A stretch of DNA of 11,439 nt, from positions 1 to 11,439 of the forward strand of contig JBEVIU010000155.1 in assembly GCA_040510575.1 (NCBI GenBank), in the 5' to 3' direction. Within the stretch, counting starts at the first letter, position 1; each line of letters starts with the position of its first letter. The notes below the pieces were generated by a model, which did no database searches, had not been told where the DNA came from, and worked only from the letters and a program-made list of their open reading frames with translations. Positions 5,844 through 11,439 of this stretch are shown one piece after another. A program made the position numbers and the translations under genes. The stretch is from DASUMF01 sp040510575. GTDB lineage: Bacteria > Actinomycetota > Acidimicrobiia > IMCC26256 > DASPTH01.

Positions 5844-7022
5844 TCAGGGACAGTCCGTTGGCGCGGGAGCGCCCGCGATGCGGGCGGTGATCCACGCGTC
5901 GACGTCATCGAGCGGCGTCACCCAGGCGAGCGCATGAGTCCAGCTGGCGTCGCGCAGAAACACGGTGGGCACGCCCTGCGCGCAGAGTGCGTCGAAGAGC
6001 GCGAGCGTGCCGGCGATGGGAACGAGCGTGTCGGCGTCACCGTGGGTGAGCAGCACGGGTGCGGCCGTGTCGCCGACCTCGACCGAGTTCGCCTTCGCTG
6101 CTTCGGCCCACGTCTCGGAGTTCTGTGGATCGGCACGGAAGATGTCGTCGAGTGGCTTCGTGGTGTTGTCGACGATGTCCTCGGTGCAGGCCTGTTGCGC
6201 GAGCCGGGCCTTCTCGGCGTCCGCGACGACGACCAGGTCGGTGAGGTTGGTCTCCTCGTACACCTCCGACCACGAGAGGATCGCCTCCGCGCTGTACGGG
6301 AACACGTTGACATCGTGGCGACCGGGAAGCAGGAAGGTCGCGATGTCGGTGACCGGCGCCTCCGCCACCGCCCCGCGGTAGTCGAGCTCGGGCGCGTAGG
6401 TCGGCTGGAGCTGGCGCGCGAACAGCGACGCATGGCCACCCTGCGACCATCCCCACGTCACGGTGACGTCGCCCCCGCCGATCGTGTGTGCCGCACGGGC
6501 CGCGTCGAGCGCGTTGTGCCCCTCGGCTGCACCCACGAGGTACGGGTGGATCTCACCGGGAAGGCCCTGACCTTCGTAGTCGGGCGCCGCGATCACGTCG
6601 CCGGCGTCGAGCAACGGCGCGGCCCCGGCGATGCTGAACGGGACCGTGTTCGACGGCGCGCACTTGTCGCCGATCCCGGTCGTGCCGTGGGTCCAGACGA
6701 CGACCGGGTACCCACCTGCGGGCGGAGGCGTCAACGGTTGGATGATGACACCGCTCACCGGCACCAAGTCGCCGGCCGGTGTCGTCGACACATAGGTGAT
6801 CTTCCATCCGGTGCCGTGCAGGTCGGGAGCGAGCTCGATCGGCTCCTTCGTCAGGATGTCGCCCGGTGTGCCGCTCGAGAGCACGGTGTCGGGGCGGTAG
6901 AAGGTCAACGACGCCTGCTGCGCGCCGCCCTTCGCGTCGCCGTCTGTCGCGGCGCCGTCGTCCCCTCCGCACGCCGCAACGCCCGTCGCAATCACCAGGG
7001 CGACGGTCAGCGCACGCAGCAC
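5844..7022 (-). CDS. Secretory lipase-like alpha/beta hydrolase lipoprotein
   Basis: This 392-residue protein begins with a lipoprotein signal: hydrophobic residues 4-14, then lipobox VAAC with Cys18, followed by a polar linker (GGDDGAATDGDAKGGA). It is expected to be anchored outside the membrane. The alpha/beta-hydrolase body has VVVWTHGTTG at 107-116, the nucleophile elbow GWSQGG with Ser193, HGDADTLVP with likely acid Asp331 (or Asp329), and WTHA with His363. The GDVIAAPDYEGQG segment is typical of the secretory lipase (LIP) family, which hydrolyses lipid or other carboxylic esters. Cysteines at 121, 279, 347 and 391 may pair. The start is GTG at 7020-7022, 9 bases after the hydroxylase large-subunit stop and without a clear ribosome site, so translation is likely coupled. 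The tight spacing makes it the last gene of the cox-type operon. Confidence 0.9.
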   Translation of the reverse strand: MLRALTVALVIATGVAACGGDDGAATDGDAKGGAQQASLTFYRPDTVLSSGTPGDILTKEPIELAPDLHGTGWKITYVSTTPAGDLVPVSGVIIQPLTPPPAGGYPVVVWTHGTTGIGDKCAPSNTVPFSIAGAAPLLDAGDVIAAPDYEGQGLPGEIHPYLVGAAEGHNALDAARAAHTIGGGDVTVTWGWSQGGHASLFARQLQPTYAPELDYRGAVAEAPVTDIATFLLPGRHDVNVFPYSAEAILSWSEVYEETNLTDLVVVADAEKARLAQQACTEDIVDNTTKPLDDIFRADPQNSETWAEAAKANSVEVGDTAAPVLLTHGDADTLVPIAGTLALFDALCAQGVPTVFLRDASWTHALAWVTPLDDVDAWITARIAGAPAPTDCP

Positions 7023-7031
7023 GTCGATGCG

Positions 7032-9413
7032 TCAGGCGGTCGGGACGGTGCCGAGCAGCTCCAGGATGCGCGCTGGTGGGAGGTGCTGCTCGCGCACGCG
7101 AACGCCGAGTGTTGCGAGCGCGTCCTCGATCGCGTTGACGATCGCCGCGGGCGCCACGATCATGCCGCCTTCGCCGACGCCCCGGAAGTTGACGTCGGGA
7201 TCGAGCAGCACGCTCTCGAGGTGGTGGATCTCGAAGTTGGGCACCACGGTCGTGGTCGGCATCAGGTAGTCCATGAAGGTGCCGGCGAGGAACTGGCCGT
7301 CGTCGCTGTAGGCCGACTGCTCGAGCAGCACCGCGCCGATCGCCTGGGTCACACCGCCGCGCACCTGCCCCTCGACGATCGCAGGATTGACCGGCAGACC
7401 GCAGTCCTCGACCACCACGTAGCGCTGGATCTCCACCATGCCCGTCTCGATGTCGACCTCGACGAAGCAACAGTGGGTGCCACCCGACCAACCGCCCATG
7501 CCGCCGTCGTACGCGGCGGTTCCCTCGAGGTCGCGGTCGACGCCTTCGGGCAGACGGTCCGGCTCCTCGGCCACGACGCGCGCCAGCTCGGCCAGCGACA
7601 ACGTGATGCTCGGCGTGCCTGCCACGCTGATGGTGCCGCCGTTGATCTCGAGGTCCGCGGGTGAAGCCTCCAGGAGCTCGGCCGCGATCGTCATGATCTT
7701 CTCGCGCAGCGCGCGCGACGCGTGGAGCACCGAGCCGTTGGCCATGGTCGCGGCGCGGCTTCCACCCGTCGCAACGAGCGCGAACGGCGTGAACTGCGTG
7801 TCCCCGTAGCGCACGGTGATGGCGTCGAACGGCACTCCCAGCTCGTCGGACGCGACCTGCGCGAGCGTGGTCTGATGCCCCTGCCCGTGCGGGTGCTGCT
7901 GAGTGATGATGCTGATCGAGCCGTCGGGCTCGACCGACACGTGGCTGACCTCGTCGCCCATGATCCCGCCGCCACCCCCCTCGGGGGCATTGGGGTTCTT
8001 CGGGCCCGGTGCGGCCTCGAGGTAGGACGCCATGCCGAGCCCGAGGTAGCGGCCCTCCTCGCGCGCGGCCTGTTGGCGAACCCGGAACTCGTCCCATCCA
8101 GAGATGCGGGCGGCCTGCTCGATCGACTCCTGGGTCGTGACGCCGAGGAACAGCTGACCCGAGAGCATCGCGAGGGGCGGCTCGTCGCGATGGACATAGT
8201 TGCGACGGCGCACGTCGAGCGGGTCGAGATCGAGCTCCCGGGCGATGATGTCGAGGAGCCGCTCGCGCATGAAGTCGGCGGTGGCCCACGGCCCGCGGTA
8301 CGCGACGTACGTCGACTTGTTGCTGAACACGGAAGTCGACGTCGCGGCGAGCGCTTCGATCTTGGTCGGTCCTTGGAACGACCCGCTGACGCTCCCCACG
8401 TACATCGCGCCGGGGAACGGGTCGCTGGGGTAGGCGCCCGCGTTCAGCGTGACGTTCATGCGCAGGCCGAGGAGCACGCCGTCGGCGGTGATCGCGGCCT
8501 CCATCTCGGCCATCTCTTCACGCGCCTGTCCGGCCGTCGCGAGGTGCTCGCCGCGATCTTCGATCCACTTCACCGGCCGTGCCAGGTCGACGGCGGCGAC
8601 CGCGAGCGCGATGTCTTCGCGGAACAGACCCATCTTGAGGCCGAAGCCGCCGCCGACGTCGCCCGAGATCACGCGGATGTTCTCCATCGGGATGCCGAGT
8701 TGGGGTGACATCAGGAGCCGAACGAGGTGCGGCGACTGGGTCGACGTGTGGATGGTGAGCTCTTCCTCACCCGGGTTCCACTCCGCGATGGAACCGCGAC
8801 CTTCCATCGGGACCGGCTGGTGCCGATGCACCGACACCGTCGCCGAGATCACCCGATCCGCCTTCGCGAACACCGCGTCGATGTCGCCCATGGCCACTTC
8901 GCCGGTCATCGCGATGTTGTTCTCGAACTCCTCGAAGATCCGCGGGCTCGAGGGGTCGAGCGCGTCGGCGTAGGTGACGACTGGCTCCAGCATCTCGATG
9001 TCTTCGACGATGAGCTCGAGCGCGTCCTCGGCAACCGCGCGGCTCTCGGCGACGACGAGCGCGATCGGGTCGCCGACGTAGCGCACCTTGTCGGTCGCGA
9101 GTGCGTACGACGCCGGGATGTTGAGCCCCGGCATCATGTTCATGCCGATCGCCGAACCCGGGATCCCCGCCGTCGAGCGGGACGCCATGTCGGCGCCGGT
9201 GTACACGGCGACCACCCCAGGCAGCTCGCGCGCTTCGCTCACGTCGAGGCTGAGCAATCGCCCGTGCGGCACCGTGCTGCGCAGGAACGCGGCGTGCAGC
9301 ATGCCGGGCACGACGACGTCGTCGATGTACACGCCCTTGCCGGTGAGGATGCGCGGATCCTCGGAGCGCAGGACCCGAGCACCGACGCTTCGTGCACCGA
9401 TCACATCCGTCAC
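7032..9413 (-). CDS. Molybdenum hydroxylase large (Mo-binding) subunit, xanthine/aldehyde/CoxL-like
   Basis: The protein has 793 residues, the usual length of CoxL-type large subunits. Seen motifs: the start region VGARVLRSEDPRILTGKGVY, molybdopterin-site GGGFGLK at 254-260, the active-site loop VAYRGPWATADF at about 370-381, GQGHQTT at 510-516, and GVGEGG with the expected catalytic Glu748. The family hydroxylates heterocycles or aldehydes, or oxidises CO, at a Mo-cytosine-dinucleotide centre. The loop AYRGPW lacks the Cys of the form I loop AYRCSFR and differs from form II AYRGAGR, so CO oxidation is unlikely and the substrate is unknown. GTG at 9411-9413 overlaps the small-subunit stop as GTGA and has AAGGAG 7 bases upstream. 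A longer open frame upstream is rejected because it would overlap the whole FeS gene. No maturation gene (XdhC/CoxD type) is in the window. Confidence 0.95.
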   Translation of the reverse strand: MTDVIGARSVGARVLRSEDPRILTGKGVYIDDVVVPGMLHAAFLRSTVPHGRLLSLDVSEARELPGVVAVYTGADMASRSTAGIPGSAIGMNMMPGLNIPASYALATDKVRYVGDPIALVVAESRAVAEDALELIVEDIEMLEPVVTYADALDPSSPRIFEEFENNIAMTGEVAMGDIDAVFAKADRVISATVSVHRHQPVPMEGRGSIAEWNPGEEELTIHTSTQSPHLVRLLMSPQLGIPMENIRVISGDVGGGFGLKMGLFREDIALAVAAVDLARPVKWIEDRGEHLATAGQAREEMAEMEAAITADGVLLGLRMNVTLNAGAYPSDPFPGAMYVGSVSGSFQGPTKIEALAATSTSVFSNKSTYVAYRGPWATADFMRERLLDIIARELDLDPLDVRRRNYVHRDEPPLAMLSGQLFLGVTTQESIEQAARISGWDEFRVRQQAAREEGRYLGLGMASYLEAAPGPKNPNAPEGGGGGIMGDEVSHVSVEPDGSISIITQQHPHGQGHQTTLAQVASDELGVPFDAITVRYGDTQFTPFALVATGGSRAATMANGSVLHASRALREKIMTIAAELLEASPADLEINGGTISVAGTPSITLSLAELARVVAEEPDRLPEGVDRDLEGTAAYDGGMGGWSGGTHCCFVEVDIETGMVEIQRYVVVEDCGLPVNPAIVEGQVRGGVTQAIGAVLLEQSAYSDDGQFLAGTFMDYLMPTTTVVPNFEIHHLESVLLDPDVNFRGVGEGGMIVAPAAIVNAIEDALATLGVRVREQHLPPARILELLGTVPTA

Positions 9414-9898
9414 AGCACTGCTCCTTCGTCGCGCGCCCGTCGACCGGCGAGCAACACGCCCTCGACGATGGTCTGGTAGCCGGTACAGCGGCAGAGGTTG
9501 CCCGACAGCTCCTCGCGCACCGCGGCCTCGTCTGCCCCAGGATCGTCGCGCAGGAGCGCGAGGGCCGACATCACGAAGCCGGGCGTGCAGAACCCGCACT
9601 GGAACGCGTGGGTCTCCATCAACGCCTGCTGAAGTGGGTGCAAGGTGTCGCCGTCGGCGACGCCCTCGACGGTGAGCACATCGGCGCCCATCGCCTGCAC
9701 CGCGAGCATCAGGCACGAGCGCACGGGCTCACCGTCGACGAGCACGGTGCAGGCACCACACACGCCGTGCTCGCACCCGAGGTGCGTGCCGGTGAGCTCG
9801 AGCTTCTCGCGCAGGAAGTCGGCCAGCGACACCCGCACGTCGGTCGTCTCCTCGCGGGGCACGCCGTTGACGGTGAGTCGAATTGCTCGTTCAGTCAT
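9410..9898 (-). CDS. Molybdenum hydroxylase small [2Fe-2S] subunit (CoxS-like)
   Basis: This 162-residue protein carries all eight cysteines of the two 2Fe-2S centres. The plant-ferredoxin-type cluster is GCEHGVCGACTVLVDGEPVR with Cys42, 47 and 50, closed by Cys62. The second, helical-domain cluster is CGFCTPG with Cys101 and 104, plus CRCTGY with Cys136 and 138. It carries electrons between the Mo centre of the large subunit and FAD of the medium subunit. Length and domain order are normal for CoxS/XdhC-type iron-sulfur subunits. ATG at 9896-9898 has AAGGA about 9 bases upstream and lies 15 bases after the medium-subunit stop. The TGA overlaps the large-subunit GTG by four bases, GTGA, so the two are translationally coupled. 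Confidence 0.96.
   Translation of the reverse strand: MTERAIRLTVNGVPREETTDVRVSLADFLREKLELTGTHLGCEHGVCGACTVLVDGEPVRSCLMLAVQAMGADVLTVEGVADGDTLHPLQQALMETHAFQCGFCTPGFVMSALALLRDDPGADEAAVREELSGNLCRCTGYQTIVEGVLLAGRRARDEGAVL
9421..9426 (-). promoter_or_regulatory. Shine-Dalgarno site that fixes the large-subunit start
   Basis: AAGGAG on the minus strand lies 7 bases before the GTG at 9413-9411, inside the end of the small-subunit gene. With the GTGA overlap it decides the large-subunit start. Confidence 0.65.
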
Positions 9899-9913
9899 GA
9901 GCTCGTGTCCTTC

Positions 9914-10792
9914 CTACGCCTGCTCGCCGCGTGCGCGTGCTCCGGCTGTGGTCAATGCGCGTCGCACGATCACCCCGGTCAGGTGGGTTCGGTACGCGGC
10001 GGATCCGTGCACGTCGGATGCGGGTCGCAGATCGGCCGTGGCAGCCTGCGCCGCAGCGACGAACGTGTCTTCGGTCGGCTGAGCTCCGACGAGCGCGGCC
10101 TCGGCAGCGCGCGCCCGCAACGGCACGTCGGCGACGCCCATGAGCGAGATGCGAGCGTCGGCGACCAGACCGTCGTCGCCGAGCGAGACCATCGTGGCCA
10201 CGCCGACGAGCGCGAAGTCGCCGTGGCGCCGCGCGATCTCCTGGAACGCGTACCCGGCGGAGGGGTCCGCGACGGGCAGCCGGACTTCGACGACGCACTC
10301 GTCATCGGCCAACGCGGTGGTGAAGTGCCCCTGGAAGAAGTCGGGCGCTGCGATCGTCCGCTCCCCACTCGCACTGCGGACGAGCACCTCGCCGTCGAGC
10401 GCGGCGACGACGCAAGGGATCTCCGCCGAGGCATCGGCATGAGCGACGGTCCCGCCGATCGTGCCGCGCGTGCGGATGGCCGCGTGACCGATGAACGGCA
10501 ACGCTTCGGCGAGCAGCGGACTCTGCGCGCGCACGGTCGACGAACGCTCCGCTGTCCGTTCTCGCACCGTCGCGCCGAACACGATCTGATCGCCGCGCTC
10601 GGCGACCGTCGAGAGCGACTCGACACGATTGATGTCGATCACCTGCGTGGGTCGGGCCAGACGCATCGCGAGCAGCGGCACCAGGCTCTGCCCGCCCGCC
10701 AGCACCTTCGCCTCGTCGCCGTGTTCGGCGAGCAGCGCGAGCACCTCGTCGAGGCTGTCTGGCGCGTGGTATTCAAAGGGCGGCATCTTCAC
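9914..10792 (-). CDS. Molybdenum hydroxylase medium (FAD-binding) subunit (CoxM-like)
   Basis: This 292-residue protein has the normal length of the FAD subunit. The first FAD motif is AGGQSLVPLL at 32-41, the second is RTRGTIGGTVAHADASAE at about 107-124, and the C-terminal CO-dehydrogenase flavoprotein domain starts near residue 180 (FQEIARRHGDFALVGVA). It takes electrons from the 2Fe-2S subunit and passes them to quinone, NAD or another acceptor; the acceptor cannot be told from sequence. GTG at 10790-10792 is preferred over the ATG two codons later (10784-10786) because GGGGGAT lies 6-7 bases before the GTG. It is the first gene of the medium-small-large operon, the usual order for coxMSL-type clusters. 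The 70 bases upstream run to the stop of the truncated dehydrogenase and should hold the operon promoter; no convincing -35/-10 pair was found there. Confidence 0.95.
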   Translation of the reverse strand: MKMPPFEYHAPDSLDEVLALLAEHGDEAKVLAGGQSLVPLLAMRLARPTQVIDINRVESLSTVAERGDQIVFGATVRERTAERSSTVRAQSPLLAEALPFIGHAAIRTRGTIGGTVAHADASAEIPCVVAALDGEVLVRSASGERTIAAPDFFQGHFTTALADDECVVEVRLPVADPSAGYAFQEIARRHGDFALVGVATMVSLGDDGLVADARISLMGVADVPLRARAAEAALVGAQPTEDTFVAAAQAATADLRPASDVHGSAAYRTHLTGVIVRRALTTAGARARGEQA

Positions 10793-10862
10793 CGCGATCC
10801 CCCTTGTCGTCGGTGATCGTCCATGGAGACGAAGCGGCGCAACTCTAGGTCAGTGCGTCCTG

Positions 10863-10958
10863 TCAGAACGCTGAACGGTGGTGGCCGCCGTCGACTTCGA
10901 TCCAGTTCCCGGTGAGATACCCGCCCTGGTCGGAGCAGAGGTACACGATCGTCGCTGA
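10863..10958 (-). pseudogene. 3' remnant of a short-chain dehydrogenase/reductase
   Basis: The last 31 codons before TGA 10863-10865 read SATIVYLCSDQGGYLTGNW then IEVDGGHHRSAF. This is the typical end of a short-chain dehydrogenase (YLxSD, YxTG, VDGG). The same frame stays open further upstream, but from about base 10959 the encoded residues are arginine/serine-rich and unlike any dehydrogenase, and that stretch overlaps a well-supported plus-strand gene. The catalytic Tyr-Lys and NAD-binding regions are absent in all minus-strand frames of the window. The gene is therefore a truncated remnant, not expected to be active. It lies 70 bases upstream of the hydroxylase operon on the same strand, so it may be the relic of a former first operon gene. 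Confidence 0.7.
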
Positions 10959-10964
10959 CCGCGG

Positions 10965-10993
10965 TTGCCGTCGCGACCAGGACCGAATACGGT
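10965..10993 (+). promoter_or_regulatory. Candidate promoter for a leaderless GTG gene
   Basis: TTGCCG (10965-10970), a 17-base spacer, then TACGGT (10988-10993) fits a housekeeping-type -35/-10 pair. The GTG at 11002 begins 8 bases after the -10 box, so transcription would start at or next to the start codon. Leaderless transcripts are common in actinobacteria, and no good ribosome site precedes this GTG. The -10 box is imperfect. Confidence 0.35.
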
Positions 10994-11001
10994 CACGCGC
11001 C

Positions 11002-11439
11002 GTGGAAACGATCGAACTGGTCGAGCAGAGCATCGCGTGGGGACGTTCCCGGATCGTGGGCATCGGCGACACGCCGCTCGACGCGCCGACGCCCTGCGAC
11101 GAATGGGACCTCCGGCAGCTGGTGAACCACACCGTGAACGCGGCTGCCACCATCGCCGAGGTGCTGGCGAGCGACGGCGAACACGATGCGTGGGGAGCCA
11201 ACGCGCGGACGCCCCAGGAGATGGCCGACACGGACACGAGCTGGCCGAACCCCGTCGAGCGGTACGACGAGGTCACGAGCGTCATCATCGAGGCGGCCAG
11301 GAATTCGCCGCCCGAGCAGACCTTCCTGCAGGGTGGGAGTCAGCAGCCGGCGAGCTCGCTCGCCCGTGCCATCGCATTCGACTCGGTCGTGCACGGCTGG
11401 GACATCGCCAAGGCAACCGGCCAAGACCCCACCATCCCG
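11002..11439 (+). CDS. Maleylpyruvate-isomerase-type DinB-like protein, N-terminal part
   Basis: The gene is open to the window end, giving 146 codons with strong third-position G/C. The start region ETIELVEQSIAWGRSRIVG is followed by PCDEWDLRQLVNHTV at 31-45, and VVHGWDIAKATGQD lies at 129-142. This is the pattern of the TIGR03086 family of actinobacterial four-helix DinB/MDMPI proteins. Their metal site uses a His early (here His43) and an acid-x3-His pair later; Asp127 and His131 fit that spacing, with Asp in place of the usual Glu. Known relatives include mycothiol-dependent maleylpyruvate isomerase, but most members have no assigned reaction. I chose GTG at 11002-11004 because the conserved start follows and the promoter-like pair ends 8 bases upstream. 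The usual family length of about 190-200 residues implies that some 50 residues lie beyond the window. Confidence 0.88.
   Translation, partial: METIELVEQSIAWGRSRIVGIGDTPLDAPTPCDEWDLRQLVNHTVNAAATIAEVLASDGEHDAWGANARTPQEMADTDTSWPNPVERYDEVTSVIIEAARNSPPEQTFLQGGSQQPASSLARAIAFDSVVHGWDIAKATGQDPTIP

Noticed and set aside
5337..7664. A 775-codon open frame on the plus strand
   Set aside because: It lies opposite the 155-residue gene, the lipase and the hydroxylase large subunit. The translation is rich in Arg, Asp and His with no domain, as expected for the antisense of high-GC genes.
9414..9716. A 101-residue N-terminal extension of the hydroxylase large subunit
   Set aside because: It would overlap most of the small-subunit gene in another frame and is Arg-rich. 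The GTG at 9413 has a good ribosome site and the conserved start.
7032..10792. Aerobic carbon monoxide dehydrogenase (coxMSL)
   Set aside because: Subunit order and cofactors fit, but the large-subunit loop is AYRGPW and lacks the Cys of the CO-oxidising form I loop.
9392..10816. A 474-codon open frame on the plus strand
   Set aside because: It is antisense to the FeS and FAD subunits, whose cofactor motifs are intact on the minus strand.
10959..11288. A longer minus-strand gene including the dehydrogenase tail
   Set aside because: Upstream of 10959 it is non-homologous, Ser/Arg-rich and antisense to the DinB-like gene.
1..11439. CRISPR array, insertion sequence, tRNA or rRNA gene, or defence cluster
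   Set aside because: No spaced repeat array, transposase, terminal inverted repeats, cloverleaf or rRNA-like stretch was found on either strand by reading; a covariance-model search was not possible.

Overview
The window is high-GC, densely packed bacterial DNA with strong G/C preference at third codon positions and frequent GTG starts. It carries a luciferase-like oxidoreductase of F420-dependent type, SHOCT and DUF6325 small proteins, and a start-of-window YHYH-like gene. Together these point to an actinobacterium, possibly an Acidimicrobiia-like environmental lineage. The lineage is inference from gene types and composition; no rRNA or tRNA gene was seen.

Layout. (1) 1-188, plus strand: the 3' end of a YHYH-domain-like gene whose reading frame breaks near base 60. 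(2) 239-3180, minus strand: a three-gene run, transglutaminase-like protein, acyl-CoA dehydrogenase, LLM-class flavin oxidoreductase, with an 18-base gap and a GTGA-type stop/start overlap. (3) 3249-4376, minus strand: three small genes, DUF6325 protein, SHOCT protein and a LapA-domain membrane protein, each with a palindrome over its stop codon. (4) 4493-5230, plus strand: a SAM-dependent methyltransferase, divergent from DUF6325 across a 116-base gap holding a 17-base perfect palindrome. (5) 5250-5717, minus strand: an unrecognised 155-residue protein with a near-perfect Shine-Dalgarno site. (6) 5844-10792, minus strand: a four-gene operon of molybdenum hydroxylase subunits in the order medium (FAD), small (2Fe-2S), large (Mo), followed 9 bases later by a lipoprotein secretory lipase. 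(7) 10863-10958, minus strand: the last 31 codons of a short-chain dehydrogenase whose 5' part is missing. (8) 11002-11439, plus strand: the N-terminal 146 codons of a DinB-like maleylpyruvate-isomerase-type protein running off the window, with a plausible leaderless promoter beside the dehydrogenase remnant.

How the genes may work together. The cox-type operon encodes a complete three-subunit oxidoreductase with intact FeS, FAD and Mo-site motifs. Its active-site loop (AYRGPW) is neither the CO-dehydrogenase loop nor the usual form II loop, so its substrate is open. A surface lipase in the same operon suggests it could release or process an ester-derived substrate. The acyl-CoA dehydrogenase and LLM oxidoreductase pair fits catabolism of an acyl or terpenoid/steroid-like compound. 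I saw no mobile element, CRISPR array, phage gene or defence system. The most unusual items are the substituted transglutaminase histidine position, the truncated dehydrogenase junction, the odd hydroxylase loop and the stop-codon palindromes; none of these amounts to a demonstrated new system.
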